Assembly (NCBI RefSeq): GCF_002109495.1
Contig: NZ_LVJN01000021.1
Coordinates: 124,001-188,000 of the forward strand
Origin: Magnetofaba australis IT-1
GTDB taxonomy: Bacteria > Pseudomonadota > Magnetococcia > Magnetococcales > Magnetococcaceae
Reading direction: 5' to 3'
Length of the DNA stretch: 64,000 nucleotides
Shown: positions 37,455 to 47,448 of the stretch, in pieces
Layout: each line of letters starts with the position of its first letter
How positions within the stretch are numbered: position 1 is the first letter of the stretch
Made by a program: the position numbers and the translations under genes
Notes under the pieces: model-generated
What the model saw: the letters and a program-made list of their open reading frames with translations, nothing else
Told to the model about the DNA's origin: nothing
The model's database searches: none

Positions 37455-40241
37455 TCAGTTCACGCCCAGGTCGGCAAAGAAGGGTTTGTACTCCATATCC
37501 TCATGCTGGATATGCTTGACCAGCCAATCCTGTAGAAACTTGAACAGGTGCAGCAACTGGCTCTCATCCACGCCGCCTTTGTCCAGCACGCCCAACTGCT
37601 CCTGCACATAGGCGATAAATTTCACATGGGACGCTTTCTGACTATCCAGTTGCGGATAGTTGTGCTCCTCCATCAGGCGCTCTTCGCGCTTGAAGTGGGT
37701 GGCGGTGTAGTTGACCAGCTTCTCCAGCAGTTCACGAATCACCGACTGCCCCAGTTTATGCTCCAGGGTGGCGTGCAGTTCGTTGATGATCTCCACCAAC
37801 TGCTTGTGATCCACGTCCATCTGCGCCACGCCCACCGATAGGCTATCGCGCCAGCGCATGGCCGGCGCCAGGGCGTGTTTGTCCTGGGTGCGGCCGATGT
37901 AGAGCTGGTCGAGCTGGTCAAAGAAGGTGGAGCGCAGCTCCTGGAAGAAGCGCATGGCCGATTCGATGGCGGCCTGATCGCCGGAGTGGATCATCTGCAC
38001 GATCTCGGCGGCGGTCTTGCGGAACTGTCCGGCGGTCTCCAGCATCTTCTGGAACAGCGGCAGGGCGCGCATCTCTTCGGGCGCCTCTTCGGTGAGCCAC
38101 TTGGCCAGCGAACAGCAGTTGGGATCGGCCACCCGTGAGGCCATGGCGGGATTCATCAGCGTCACCGCCTTGTTCACCTGCGCCATCATCGCCAGCACGG
38201 TGCTCTTGATCTTGCGCACATCATAGGGCTCTTTGCCCACGTCGATGCGCGACTGCGCCGCATACAGAGCGTCGCTCACCTCGGTGGCCACCAGACTCAA
38301 GGCGTTGAACATCTGCACCGAGCCGCGCATGGCGGTAACCACGCTCTGGGTCTCCTCCACCCGACCGCGCACCCGTTCGGCCACCTGATTGGTCTCCTCC
38401 ACCACGCGCTGAATGGCGTTGGTGGCGTCCACCGCCTCTTTGGCCTTGCTCTCCATCTGGGTATTGGAGGCGGCGATGCGTTCGGTGGAGGTGGCGATCT
38501 CGTGGGCGCCCTTGGCCGCCTCGTCGGCGGCGCGGGCCACCTCTTCGGCGGCGGACTGCAACGACACCATGCTGCCGAGCACCTGTTCGGAGCTGCTGGT
38601 CAGCGAGGTGGACGAGGAGACGATCTCATCGGTGGCGTGGCCCTGTTCGTCCACCGCCTGATTGATCTCTTCGTTGGCGCTGGCGATGCGGCCCACCGCG
38701 CCGCGAATTTCACGGGTGTTCTCTTCAGCGCTGCCCACCAGGGAGCGGATTTCGTCGATCTGCCGCCAGATGGTGCGGGTGGCTTCGGCGGTCTGCGAGG
38801 CCAGCCCTTTGACTTCGTTGGCCACCACGGCGAAGCCTTTGCCCGCCTCACCGGCCCCGGCGGCTTCAATGGAGGCGTTCAGGGCCAGCATGTTGGTCTG
38901 CTCGGCGATGTCGTTGATGATCTCCACCACCTTGTCGATCTCCCGCGCCGAGTCCGACAGACGGGTCATCACATCGGCGGCGCTACGCGCCAAACCATTG
39001 GCCTGTTGCGACTCGGCGGCGGCGGCCTGACAGCGTTGACGCACCCCCTGCAGGGACTGTTGCACTTCGCGTGCGGAGGAGGAGACCAGTTGCGCGGCGC
39101 CGTTCATCTGCCCCATGCGGGTGTTCACATCGCCCACATCGCCCAACATGTTCTGCGCCGATTGCGCCATGGCGCTGACATTGGCGTTGGCCTCTTCGGC
39201 GCCGCCAGCAATGGTGGAGACCCCGGCGCTGACGTCCTGGAACGCGGCAAAGAGTTCGTCGAGGTTCTGCACCGCCTGACTGACGTTGCCGCGAATCTCG
39301 GTAATCTGCCCGGTCAGGGTCTGGTTCTCGTCGTAGACTTGCGCGGCGATGGCGGTGAGCGAGCGATTGTTCTCGCCCAAGCCGGTGCGCAGAGTGACGA
39401 TCTCGCCCACGAACGCGCTGATATTGGCCGCCTGCAGGTTGATGGTGCGGATGTTGCCCGCCAGATTCTCCGCCAGACGATTGACGTTGTAGGACATATT
39501 GCCGATCTCATCGGCGCGGTCCGCCAGATGCGAACGCGTGGTCAGATCGCCATCGGCCATGGATTTGATGATATCCACGATAATGTTGATGGGCTGACTC
39601 AAACGGCGGGAGATGAACAGCGCCAGAATCACCACCAGGATCACCGCGAAGATCGAAATGGAGATCAGCACATGGTTGAAACTGTCCACATCGTCGGCCA
39701 CTTCCGTCAGCAGCCCATCGGCGCTTTTCATCTGCGCGGCCAAAAACGGCTCCAGCACCGCTTGCAGTCGTTCGGCCTGTTCGTCAAACGAGCCCATCTG
39801 CACGTTGCCTTCGGCGGGGCCGCCGTCGATATAGGCTTGCGCCATGGCCTTGCCCGCTTCGTACCACGGCAGGAACGCCAGGCGAATCTTCTCCACCTCG
39901 GCAATCTGGGCGTTTTTCCCCATCTGCCCAAAGGTGTGCTTGAATTCGTCCAGATTTTTCAGCGTCAACTTGGCGTAGTTCTCCGCCTCGCCATAGCCGT
40001 CATCAAACCCTTCGGCGCCGCGGGTGGCGGAGATATCCGTCAGCCACTGCTGCACCTGCACCACGTTGGTTTTGGTCTCTGCAGCCAGCAGCGCCAGACG
40101 GAAGCTCACATCGCGCACGGTGTGGGTCTTTTCCGCCACCCCGGAGCTGACGAAATGGCTCCACACACCCATGATCACCAGAATCAGGGCGGGCGCGAGA
40201 AATCCAAGTAGAATTTTGTGCGCCATTTGCAGATTGGGCAT
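37455..40241 (-). CDS. Methyl-accepting chemotaxis protein with C-terminal bacteriohemerythrin domain
   Basis: 928 residues from the ATG at 40241 (AGGTGA 6 nt upstream); a GTG at 40250 is possible. TM1 (about 8-30), a four-helix periplasmic sensor, TM2 (about 185-205) and HAMP are followed by a long coiled coil with the MCP signalling core ([35 protein letters not shown]). About residue 680-790 resembles a CZB-type zinc domain (CCSLAKWL) but lacks the usual His ligands. The C-terminus (about 795-925) is a hemerythrin O2/NO-binding domain with DVDHKQL, HFKREE and [10 protein letters not shown] iron ligands. It is a plausible aerotaxis sensor tethered to the chemoreceptor array. Confidence 0.92.
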   Translation of the reverse strand: MPNLQMAHKILLGFLAPALILVIMGVWSHFVSSGVAEKTHTVRDVSFRLALLAAETKTNVVQVQQWLTDISATRGAEGFDDGYGEAENYAKLTLKNLDEFKHTFGQMGKNAQIAEVEKIRLAFLPWYEAGKAMAQAYIDGGPAEGNVQMGSFDEQAERLQAVLEPFLAAQMKSADGLLTEVADDVDSFNHVLISISIFAVILVVILALFISRRLSQPINIIVDIIKSMADGDLTTRSHLADRADEIGNMSYNVNRLAENLAGNIRTINLQAANISAFVGEIVTLRTGLGENNRSLTAIAAQVYDENQTLTGQITEIRGNVSQAVQNLDELFAAFQDVSAGVSTIAGGAEEANANVSAMAQSAQNMLGDVGDVNTRMGQMNGAAQLVSSSAREVQQSLQGVRQRCQAAAAESQQANGLARSAADVMTRLSDSAREIDKVVEIINDIAEQTNMLALNASIEAAGAGEAGKGFAVVANEVKGLASQTAEATRTIWRQIDEIRSLVGSAEENTREIRGAVGRIASANEEINQAVDEQGHATDEIVSSSTSLTSSSEQVLGSMVSLQSAAEEVARAADEAAKGAHEIATSTERIAASNTQMESKAKEAVDATNAIQRVVEETNQVAERVRGRVEETQSVVTAMRGSVQMFNALSLVATEVSDALYAAQSRIDVGKEPYDVRKIKSTVLAMMAQVNKAVTLMNPAMASRVADPNCCSLAKWLTEEAPEEMRALPLFQKMLETAGQFRKTAAEIVQMIHSGDQAAIESAMRFFQELRSTFFDQLDQLYIGRTQDKHALAPAMRWRDSLSVGVAQMDVDHKQLVEIINELHATLEHKLGQSVIRELLEKLVNYTATHFKREERLMEEHNYPQLDSQKASHVKFIAYVQEQLGVLDKGGVDESQLLHLFKFLQDWLVKHIQHEDMEYKPFFADLGVN

Positions 40242-40620
40242 ACCGGTCACCTGTTGACATCAAACGAGTGGTCAAATCAAGACGAGCCGCTGTGGGAGCG
40301 TTTTTCGCCCACAACGCGCTTCTGCGCAAAACAAGAAAAAGAATCGCTTCTATTCTCAACTGTTACGCAACGAACCTCGGCTGTGCTAATAGCCACATAG
40401 CTTAGCATGAACAGGGCCAGGATTTGAACCGGAAATACAGGAGGGAGGTGTAGAAGTTTTGCAACTGCAGCAAAGCGCTCCGCCTCAATGCGGACACAGA
40501 GAGCTTAATTTTGCGGAAAATCGTGTAAATTCAATATATCCCTGATCATATCCAAGACCATTTCCTGACGAAATAATCTACATAACCAGATGGTGATTTG
40601 CAGGATTCCCCCGCGCCTGA
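40242..40620. other. Intergenic region without recognised gene
   Basis: 379 bp between the MCP start and the lptE end. No coding sequence is convincing. A minus-strand segment (about 40405-40500) contains a tRNA T-arm-like GGTTCAAATCCTGG but does not fold as a whole tRNA. The part from 40505 to 40600 is AT-rich. Confidence 0.4.
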
Positions 40621-41154
40621 TTACGGCGTGGCGGGCTCCGAGGCGTTCAAACGGGTGGAGAGCATCGCCACCAGAGCGTCAGCCAACTGGTCCATGGCCT
40701 CGTTCTCCGCCTGCTCCCGCGCCACTTGGTTGGCGGTGGCCACATTGAGTTCATAATAGGTGGCCGAGCCTCGCACCGAGGGCCACGTCTTGCTCGGCGC
40801 CGCGCCCGGCTGCGCCAGCGCCGCATGGGCGCTGGCGGTGACCCGATAGTGGTCGGCCCGCCCCGCCTGGTTCTCCAAACGCAGATCCCGCTGTAGCGGC
40901 TCCATGTGGATGGTGAGAATCAGATTATTGCCGTCCGAACGGCTCCACGGCAGCCCCAGCCGGTTGATGATGCGCTCTTGAAGCTGGCGCGCCAAACGCG
41001 GGTGCGCCGTCGCCCCCGGCCCGGCGATGCGCGCCACCGCCCCTTGCAGATCCTCCGGCAGACGCGCCGACGGCGAACCCGGAAAGTGGTAGCCGAAGCA
41101 ACCCGCCAGCGGCAGGGTCAGAAGCACGAGGAACAGGCGTTTGCTCAAAGCCAC
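40621..41154 (-). CDS. lptE: LPS-assembly lipoprotein LptE
   Basis: 177 residues. The signal peptide ends in the lipobox LAGC (Cys19), with FGYHFPG right after it, the LptE hallmark GYxxxG. LptE plugs the LptD beta-barrel in the outer membrane and delivers lipopolysaccharide to the surface. Its size fits the family (about 170-200 residues), and its place between leuS upstream and holA downstream is the conserved chromosomal order for this gene. This supports a call that the diverged sequence alone would leave weaker. The tandem repeat copies K1 and K2 separate it from leuS. Confidence 0.85.
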   Translation of the reverse strand: MALSKRLFLVLLTLPLAGCFGYHFPGSPSARLPEDLQGAVARIAGPGATAHPRLARQLQERIINRLGLPWSRSDGNNLILTIHMEPLQRDLRLENQAGRADHYRVTASAHAALAQPGAAPSKTWPSVRGSATYYELNVATANQVAREQAENEAMDQLADALVAMLSTRLNASEPATP

Positions 41155-41203
41155 AGGAGCTCTCCAGGCTTAATTATCGAAAAGTGAAAACATTGAGGGG
41201 AAG

Positions 41204-41356
41204 ATTAAGATATCGAGGGCTGCGCCCTCGAGCTCCCCTAAACCTTGGGGCGCCGCCCCAAACCCCGCTGGGGGCGCGGCCCCCAGACCCCACCGTCGGC
41301 CAGCCGACGGCCCATTACTCAGCGCTAGCTCGCCCTGTGTCACGCACACATTCGGC
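41204..41356 (+). repeat. Hairpin-mosaic repeat family 1, copy K1 (short form)
   Basis: Modules: TATCGAGGGCTGCGCCCTCGA, TTGGGGC/GCCCCAA, CTGGGGGC/GCCCCCAG, GCCGTCGGC/GCCGACGGC (first arm CCGTCGG), end TGTGTCACGCACACATTCGG. Followed by a second, near-identical copy. Confidence 0.88.
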
Positions 41357-41380
41357 GCTACAGAGCGAACAACCTTGAAA

Positions 41381-41536
41381 ACGATAAGATATCGAGGGCG
41401 GAGCCCTCGAGCTCCCCTAAACCTTGGGGCGCCGCCCCAAACCCCGCTGGGGGCGCGGCCCCCAGACCCCGCCGTCGGCCAGCCGACGGCCCATTACTCA
41501 GCGCTAGCTCGCAGTGAGTCACGCACACACTTTTAC
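41381..41536 (+). repeat. Hairpin-mosaic repeat family 1, copy K2 (short form, tandem)
   Basis: Repeats copy K1 almost base for base, 177 bp downstream, ending GTCACGCACACACTTTTAC. Its defined end lies 16 bp from the leuS stop codon. K1 and K2 together fill the 41155-41551 gap. Confidence 0.88.
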
Positions 41537-41551
41537 TTTAGCGCGGGCCGA

Positions 41552-44119
41552 TTAATTGGCCACGATGTTCACCAAACGACCCGGCACCACCACCACTTTG
41601 CGCACCGTCTTGCCCTCAATGTGCGCCGCCGCCTTGTCATTGGCCAGGGCCAGTTTTTCCAGCTCATCCTTGGCGATGTCCGGGGCCACCTCCAAACGGT
41701 CGCGCAACTTGCCGTTGACCTGCAGGATGATGGTGATGACGTCCTTCACCAACGCCTCAGCGTCGGCTTCCGGCCAAGCATGGTTGCACAGATCATCCGC
41801 ATAGCCCAGCTCCCGCCACAACTCCTCGGCGATGTGCGGCGCATACGGGCTCAGCAGCTTCACCACCGTCTCCACCGCCTCGCGCATCACCCCGGCGGCC
41901 TCGCCAGCCAGCGGCGCATCGCCGATCTTGATGGCGTTGACCAGCTCCATGATGGCGGCGATGCCGGTGTTGAACGACTGCCGTTCGAAGTCGTCAGTCA
42001 CTTTGGCGATGGTCGCATGGACCTGCCCGCGCAACGCCTTCAGATCGGCGTCGGCGGGGGTGGCGCTAGCCGGTTTGGCCCCGGGCGCAACTTGCATCAA
42101 AGCATGAACCAGACGCCACACCCGGTTGAGGAAGCGCCAGGCGCCGTCCACCCCGGAGTCGCTCCACTCCAGATCGCGATCCGGCGGCGCGGCGAACAGC
42201 ATGAACAGACGCGCGGTGTCGGCGCCGTAGCCGTCGAGCAACTCCTTAGGGTCCACCACATTGTGCTTGGACTTGGACATCTTCTCGTTGCGCCCGACGA
42301 TGATCTCGCTATCGCACTCCACGCAGCGCAGGAATTCATCATCCTGCTTCACCTCGCGCGGATAGCGCCAGCCGTGGGCGGGACACTTGTGGGTGTCCTT
42401 GCGCACCATGCCTTGGGTCAGCAGGCGGGTGAAGGGCTCGTCGCACTCCACCAGACCGACATCGCGCAGCGCCTTGTGGAAGAAGCGCGAATAGAGCAGG
42501 TGCAGCACCGCGTGTTCGATGCCGCCGACGTACTGATCCACCGGCATCCAGTGGTTGACCCGCTTCAGATCCAGCGGTTCGGCGCCCATGTCGGGGCTAC
42601 AGTAGCGCAGGAAGTACCAGCTGGACTCCATGAAGGTGTCCATGGTGTCGGTCTCGCGGCGGGCGGGTTGGCCACACTTGGGGCAGTCGATGTGCTTCCA
42701 GGTGGGGTGGCGCTCCAGCGGGTTGCCCGGCTGATCGAAACTCACATCCGGCGGCAGCGCGGCGGGCAACTGCTCGGGGGGCAGCGGAACCACGCCGCAG
42801 GCGTCGCAATGGACCATGGGGATGGGGTTGCCCCAGTAGCGTTGCCGGGAGACGCCCCAGTCGCGCAGACGGAAGTTCACCGTCGCCTTGCCGATGCAGC
42901 GCTGCTCGAAGTACTCGGCCACCTTCTGCTTGGCGGTTTCGTTGTCCAAGCCGTCGAACTGGCCGGAGTTGACCAGGGTTCCCGGTCCGGTGTAGGCCTC
43001 GGCGAGGGCGGCGGCGTCCAGCGCCTCCCCTTCGGGTTGAATCACGACCTTGATGGGGATGGCGTACTTTTTGGCGAATTCGAAGTCGCGCTGATCGTGG
43101 GCCGGAACCGCCATCACCGCGCCGGTGCCGTAGGCCATCAGCACGAAGTTGGCGATGAACACCGGGACCTTCTCGCCGGTGACCGGGTGGATCGCTTTGA
43201 TGCCGGTGTCGAAGCCCCTCTTCTCCTGGGTCTCCAACGCCTCTTCGCTGGTGCCGGCGGCCTGGCACTCCTTGATGAAGGCGGCGGCGTCAGGATTGGT
43301 TGCCGCCAGCGCCTTGGCCAGCGGATGCTCGGCGGCGATGGAGCAGAAGGTGACTCCCATCAGGGTGTCGGGACGGGTGGTGTAGACCGGCAGGGTATCG
43401 TCATACCCCTCCAGCTGGAAGGCGAACTCCACCCCGTGGCTCTTGCCGATCCAGTTGGCCTGCATGGCGCGCACCGTCTCCGGCCAGCCGCCCAGCTTGT
43501 CCAGATCCGCCAACAACTCGTCGGCGTAGTCGGTGATGCGGAAGAACCACTGCGACAGCTCCTTGCGCTCCACCGGCGCGCCGCTGCGCCAGCCGCAGCC
43601 GTCGATCACCTGTTCGTTGGCCAGCACCGTGTGGTCCACCGGGTCCCAGTTCACCACCGATTTTTTGCGATACACCAGCCCCTTCTCATACAGCTTGAGG
43701 AACAGCGCCTGCTCAGCGTGGGCGTAGTCCTGGTCGCAGGTGGCCAGCTCGCGCTCCCAATCATAGGAGAGGCCCATGGTCTTCAGCTCATCGCGCATGT
43801 GGGCGATGTTCTGATAGGTCCAATCCTTGGGGTGCACGTTATTGGCGGCGGCGGCGTTCTCGGCGGGCATGCCGAAGGCGTCCCAACCCATGGGGTGCAG
43901 CACGTTTTTGCCGCGCATGCGCTGATAGCGCGCAATGACGTCGCCCAGCGCGTAGTTGCGCACGTGGCCCATGTGGATGCGCCCCGACGGATAGGGGAAC
44001 ATCACCAGCAGATAGAAGGGATCCCTGCCGTCGGTCTCGCTGGCGCGGAAGGTCTTCTGTTCATCCCAGATCTTTTGCCACTTGGCCTCAATGGCCTGCG
44101 GGTTGTACTTGCTGTCCAT
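41552..44119 (-). CDS. leuS: Leucyl-tRNA synthetase
   Basis: 855 residues, the normal bacterial length. Class I aminoacyl-tRNA synthetase charging tRNA-Leu. The HIGH motif is HMGH in YPSGRIHMGHVRNYALGD and the KMSKS motif is EKMSKSKHNVVDP. The CP1 editing domain (TRPDTLMGVTFCSIAAEHPL, VPAHDQRDFEFA) has the conserved Thr-rich and Asp positions, so post-transfer editing should work. Two Cys-type knuckles (CDACG and CPKCG) are present in the zinc region, and CPAHGWRYPREV is the second zinc-like insert. All blocks are intact. The gene starts the leuS-lptE-holA series. Confidence 0.98.
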   Translation of the reverse strand: MDSKYNPQAIEAKWQKIWDEQKTFRASETDGRDPFYLLVMFPYPSGRIHMGHVRNYALGDVIARYQRMRGKNVLHPMGWDAFGMPAENAAAANNVHPKDWTYQNIAHMRDELKTMGLSYDWERELATCDQDYAHAEQALFLKLYEKGLVYRKKSVVNWDPVDHTVLANEQVIDGCGWRSGAPVERKELSQWFFRITDYADELLADLDKLGGWPETVRAMQANWIGKSHGVEFAFQLEGYDDTLPVYTTRPDTLMGVTFCSIAAEHPLAKALAATNPDAAAFIKECQAAGTSEEALETQEKRGFDTGIKAIHPVTGEKVPVFIANFVLMAYGTGAVMAVPAHDQRDFEFAKKYAIPIKVVIQPEGEALDAAALAEAYTGPGTLVNSGQFDGLDNETAKQKVAEYFEQRCIGKATVNFRLRDWGVSRQRYWGNPIPMVHCDACGVVPLPPEQLPAALPPDVSFDQPGNPLERHPTWKHIDCPKCGQPARRETDTMDTFMESSWYFLRYCSPDMGAEPLDLKRVNHWMPVDQYVGGIEHAVLHLLYSRFFHKALRDVGLVECDEPFTRLLTQGMVRKDTHKCPAHGWRYPREVKQDDEFLRCVECDSEIIVGRNEKMSKSKHNVVDPKELLDGYGADTARLFMLFAAPPDRDLEWSDSGVDGAWRFLNRVWRLVHALMQVAPGAKPASATPADADLKALRGQVHATIAKVTDDFERQSFNTGIAAIMELVNAIKIGDAPLAGEAAGVMREAVETVVKLLSPYAPHIAEELWRELGYADDLCNHAWPEADAEALVKDVITIILQVNGKLRDRLEVAPDIAKDELEKLALANDKAAAHIEGKTVRKVVVVPGRLVNIVAN

Positions 44120-44466
44120 GGCGCTCTTCGTGTTGTGGTGCTGAATCCCGTAAGCGCGGCGCGCTTGTGCAAAGCTGCGCCGAATTCAAATTTGGAGCCC
44201 ATCTTTTTACCACGCCGGGCGCCGGATTGCCATTTCCCCTTTGCTTGGGCCTGTTAAGCTCCGCTCCGATATAAGCTCGGTTTTGCTTCGATATAAAAAT
44301 AGGGGGCATTGGTCCTAAAAATTCTTTATGCCATAAAGCAAATCTTTTTGACACAAACAGCGTTGTAGTGGTCTATTTGATTTTCACACAAATTTATATC
44401 GGCTGCGGGCTTTTGATGGATTGCAAAGGCGCGTGGTTTCTGTAGGCGGCTGGATGCGGAGGCAAG
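44120..44466. other. Divergent promoter region between leuS and sdhA
   Basis: 347 bp without a gene. AT content rises sharply in 44280-44420, unlike the neighbouring coding DNA, fitting promoters for both genes; a sigma70-like pair for sdhA is listed separately. Confidence 0.5.
44348..44377 (+). promoter_or_regulatory. Candidate sigma70 promoter for the sdh genes
   Basis: Perfect -35 TTGACA at 44348-44353, an 18-nt spacer, and -10 TCTATT at 44372-44377 (4 of 6 consensus bases). Transcription would start about 85 nt before the sdhA ATG, which has GGAGG 7 nt upstream. Confidence 0.45.
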
Positions 44467-46158
44467 ATGAAGAGTCATGATCTGATCATCGTCGGCGCGG
44501 GTCTGGCGGGCATGCGCGCGGCCATCGAGGCATTGGACGCGGGCGTGAACGTGGCCATCGTCACCAAGGTGCACCCGTTGCGCAGTCACTCCTGCGCCGC
44601 GCAGGGGGGCATCAACGCCTCCATCGACCCGGAGGACAGTTGGGAATCCCACGCCTACGATACCGTCAAGGGCTCCGACTTCATCGGCGATGAGGACGCC
44701 ATCGAACTGATGTGCCAGGAGGCGCCCAAAGTGGTGCTGGAGATGGACGCCTGGGGCACGCCGTTTTCGCGTCTGGAGAAGGGCAAGATCGCCCAGCGTC
44801 CGTTCGGCGCCGCCAGCTTCGACCGCACCTGCTACGCCGCCGACCGCACCGGCCAAGTGCTGCTGCACACCCTGTGGGAGCGTCTGGTCAAAGCGGGGGT
44901 GGAGGTCTACGAAGAGTGTAGCGTGCAGAAGATCGCCACCGACGCCAACGGCGAGGTGAGCGGCATTGTGGCGCTGGACATGAAATCCGGCGAGGTGTTC
45001 GGCCTGCAGGGCAAGGGCGTGCTGCTGGCCACCGGCGGCTTTGGCCGCGTTTATCAATCCAGCACCAACGCCACCATCTGCACCGGCGACGGCATGGGCC
45101 TGGCGCTGCGCGCCGGGGCGCCGTTGGCGGATATGGAGTTCGTGCAGTTCCACCCCACCGGCCTGCGCGGCAGCGGCGTGCTGGTGACCGAAGGAGCGCG
45201 CGGCGAAGGCGGCTATCTGATCAACAAGGATGGCGAGCGCTTCATGTCCAAATACGCCCCCAACAAGCTGGAGCTGGCCTCCCGCGACGTGGTGGCGCGC
45301 GCCGAACAGATGGAGATTCTGGAGGGGCGCGGCGATGAGGGCGCCATCTTCCTCGACCTGCGCCACCTGGGCCGCGATAAGATCCTCGAGCGTCTGCCGC
45401 AGATCCGCCAACTGGCGCTGGATCTGGAGGGGATCGACGCCATCGACGAACCGATCCCCGTGCGCCCCACCGTACACTACTGCATGGGTGGCATCCGCGC
45501 CGACAAACTGGGCTTCACCCCCGTCCCCGGCCTCTATGTGGCGGGAGAAGCGGCGTGCCTCTCCGTGCACGGGGCCAACCGCCTCGGCGGCAACTCCCTG
45601 CTGGACACCATCGTCTTCGGCAAGGTCACTGGCCGCGCCTGCGGCGAGGCCATCGCCAAAATGACGCAAAAGGAGTTCCCCCAATCGGCCATCACCGAGG
45701 TGGAGGAGAACATCAACGAGATTCTGGCGCGCCCCGACACCGGCGAGAACCACGCCAAACTGCGCGAAGAGATGGCCACCGCCATGAACCTCTATGTGGG
45801 CGTCTATCGCGAAGAGGAGAACCTCAAGAAGGTGGTGGAGATGCTGCCCGAACTGCGCGCCCGCTACGACAAGATCCACGTGGACGACAAGTCGCGGGTG
45901 TTCAATATCGATCTGGTGCGCGCCATTGAGCTGCGTCACCTGATGGATATCGCCGAGTGCATCAGCAAAGGCGCGCTCAACCGCACCGAGTCGCGCGGCG
46001 CCCACAGCCGCAACGACTACCCCAAACGCGACGACGCCGAGTGGCGCAAGCACACCCTGGCGTTCTGGGACGCTCCCTCCGGGACTATTCGTCTCGACTA
46101 CGAGGGGGTGCGCACCGTGGGCAAAGAGGCCTATACGCCCAAAGAGCGCGTCTACTAA
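44467..46158 (+). CDS. sdhA: Succinate dehydrogenase/fumarate reductase flavoprotein subunit
   Basis: 563 residues. FAD binding begins at [29 protein letters not shown] holds the His that normally carries covalent [25 protein letters not shown] contributes substrate-site His, Thr and Arg residues (cited here as HPTG and EGARGEGG), and [10 protein letters not shown] closes the FAD site. It interconverts succinate and fumarate. No Tat signal is present, so the subunit faces the cytoplasm. Together with the following iron-sulfur subunit and a CCG-domain protein it matches the class E (non-classical) complex, or the related methylmenaquinol:fumarate reductase, rather than an SdhC/SdhD type. The direction in vivo is not decidable from sequence. 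Confidence 0.95.
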   Translation: MKSHDLIIVGAGLAGMRAAIEALDAGVNVAIVTKVHPLRSHSCAAQGGINASIDPEDSWESHAYDTVKGSDFIGDEDAIELMCQEAPKVVLEMDAWGTPFSRLEKGKIAQRPFGAASFDRTCYAADRTGQVLLHTLWERLVKAGVEVYEECSVQKIATDANGEVSGIVALDMKSGEVFGLQGKGVLLATGGFGRVYQSSTNATICTGDGMGLALRAGAPLADMEFVQFHPTGLRGSGVLVTEGARGEGGYLINKDGERFMSKYAPNKLELASRDVVARAEQMEILEGRGDEGAIFLDLRHLGRDKILERLPQIRQLALDLEGIDAIDEPIPVRPTVHYCMGGIRADKLGFTPVPGLYVAGEAACLSVHGANRLGGNSLLDTIVFGKVTGRACGEAIAKMTQKEFPQSAITEVEENINEILARPDTGENHAKLREEMATAMNLYVGVYREEENLKKVVEMLPELRARYDKIHVDDKSRVFNIDLVRAIELRHLMDIAECISKGALNRTESRGAHSRNDYPKRDDAEWRKHTLAFWDAPSGTIRLDYEGVRTVGKEAYTPKERVY

Positions 46159-46185
46159 CGCGCCGGGTCGGGAGGAGACAACAGC

Positions 46186-47175
46186 ATGAGCGAAATCACC
46201 TATACCCTGCGCATTCAGCGCAACACCCCGCAAGCGGACGGCTCTCTGGCCACCCGCTGGGACGACTTTGAACTCCCCGCCAAACCGCTGACCCGCATCC
46301 TCGACCTGTTGGAAGTGGTCAAGTGCGAACACGACGGTTCGGTGACCTATCGGCAGTCGTGCCGCTCGGCCATCTGCGGCTCCTGCGCCATGAAGATCAG
46401 CGGCAAGACCCGCCTGGCCTGCAAGACCCACATCGGCGATGTGGCCGATGAGAACAACGTGGTCACCCTGGCGCCCATGGGCAACCAGCCGGTGCTCAAG
46501 GATCTGGCCGTCAACATCGGCAAGTTCTTCAAAAAAGTCCACGCCATCACCCCCTATCTGGAGGAGGGCGCGGAGACCGCCCTGCAGATCGGCGCGGATT
46601 CCTTCGATCAGGTCAACCACGTCACCCAGTGCATCATGTGCGGCTGCTGCTACTCCGACTGCACCGTGGCCGAGGTGAGCGACAAATTCCTCGGCCCCGC
46701 GGCGTTGGCCAAAGCGTTCCGCTTCGTCTCCGACCCCCGCGAGGGGCAGAAGACCGGACGTCTGGGGACTCTCTCGGAGATGGAGGGCGGCGTGTGGTCC
46801 TGCTCGCGCTGCACCATGTGCGTGGAGGTCTGCCCTAAAGACGTGAAGCCCATGGAGGCCATTGTCAAGCTGCGCACCCGCGCCATGGACAAGGGCTATC
46901 TGGACAGCGTCGGCGCCCGCCATGCGCAGGCGTTCCACGGCGATATCCAGACCGTGGGCGATCTCAACGAGTTCACCCTCCTGCAACGCTCCGTGGGCAT
47001 CGCCGGGACCATCGGCGCCATGGGCGATGCGCTGCACTTGATGAAGAAGGGCAAGATCCCCTCGCCCTTCCCCCACAAGGCCCAGGATGTGGAGGAGCTC
47101 AAGAAGATCTATGAGCACCTGGAGAAGAACCCGGTCGACGTGGAGACCAAAGCGATTGTGAGCGACGCCGGGTAA
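46186..47175 (+). CDS. sdhB: Succinate dehydrogenase/fumarate reductase iron-sulfur subunit
   Basis: 329 residues, clearly longer than the usual 230-260. The N-terminal ferredoxin fold binds [2Fe-2S] through SCRSAICGSCAM and the later Cys in RLACKTHI. The C-terminal part carries CIMCGCCYSDC and CSRCTMCVEVCP for the [4Fe-4S] and [3Fe-4S]/[4Fe-4S] clusters. An extra C-terminal stretch of about 90 residues follows (FTLLQRSVGIAGTIG, KKIYEHLEKNPVDVE), as in class E SdhB-type subunits. It relays electrons from sdhA, 27 bp upstream, to the membrane-associated CCG subunit. Confidence 0.94.
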   Translation: MSEITYTLRIQRNTPQADGSLATRWDDFELPAKPLTRILDLLEVVKCEHDGSVTYRQSCRSAICGSCAMKISGKTRLACKTHIGDVADENNVVTLAPMGNQPVLKDLAVNIGKFFKKVHAITPYLEEGAETALQIGADSFDQVNHVTQCIMCGCCYSDCTVAEVSDKFLGPAALAKAFRFVSDPREGQKTGRLGTLSEMEGGVWSCSRCTMCVEVCPKDVKPMEAIVKLRTRAMDKGYLDSVGARHAQAFHGDIQTVGDLNEFTLLQRSVGIAGTIGAMGDALHLMKKGKIPSPFPHKAQDVEELKKIYEHLEKNPVDVETKAIVSDAG

Positions 47176-47204
47176 GGTGGGCGTCACGAGGGATTAGCGG
47201 GTTG

Positions 47205-47337
47205 TTTGGGGGAAGATGAAAGAGGCTGGGCCTCCGGCCCAGACCCGGCCAGGGCTTTGCCCTGGACCCACGAGGGCGCCGCCCTCGACCCGCCAGGGAA
47301 ATGATTTCCCTGGACCCTCGTTAGTTTTACTCCGCGC
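47205..47337 (+). repeat. Hairpin repeat family 2, copy 3
   Basis: Thirty bp after the sdhB stop: CTGGGCCTCCGGCCCAG, CAGGGCTTTGCCCTG, GAGGGCGCCGCCCTC and CCAGGGAAATGATTTCCCTGG hairpins, ending CCTCGTTAGTTTTACTCCGC. It interrupts the sdhA-sdhB-CCG gene series. Confidence 0.85.
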
Positions 47338-47448
47338 TTGTTTCAAGTTTGGTTGAATACCGTCACATCGTAACGGTATTCAACCTTGAGAGAACGACCT
47401 TTCCAATGTTCCGCTTCTTGCCGGACATTGATATTCAAGGAGAGCCCC

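Noticed and set aside
40405-40500. tRNA-like segment on the minus strand (GGTTCAAATCCTGG T-arm, TTTGC/GCAAA arm)
   Set aside because: The T-stem has a C-T mismatch, the anticodon-like loop has G at position 33, and no 5' acceptor arm pairs with CCCTGTT. At best it is a tRNA remnant.
41375-47187. Very long open frames antisense to leuS and sdhA/sdhB (over 900 codons)
   Set aside because: They run opposite to well-conserved genes, have biased low-complexity composition and match no family; high GC content keeps these frames open.
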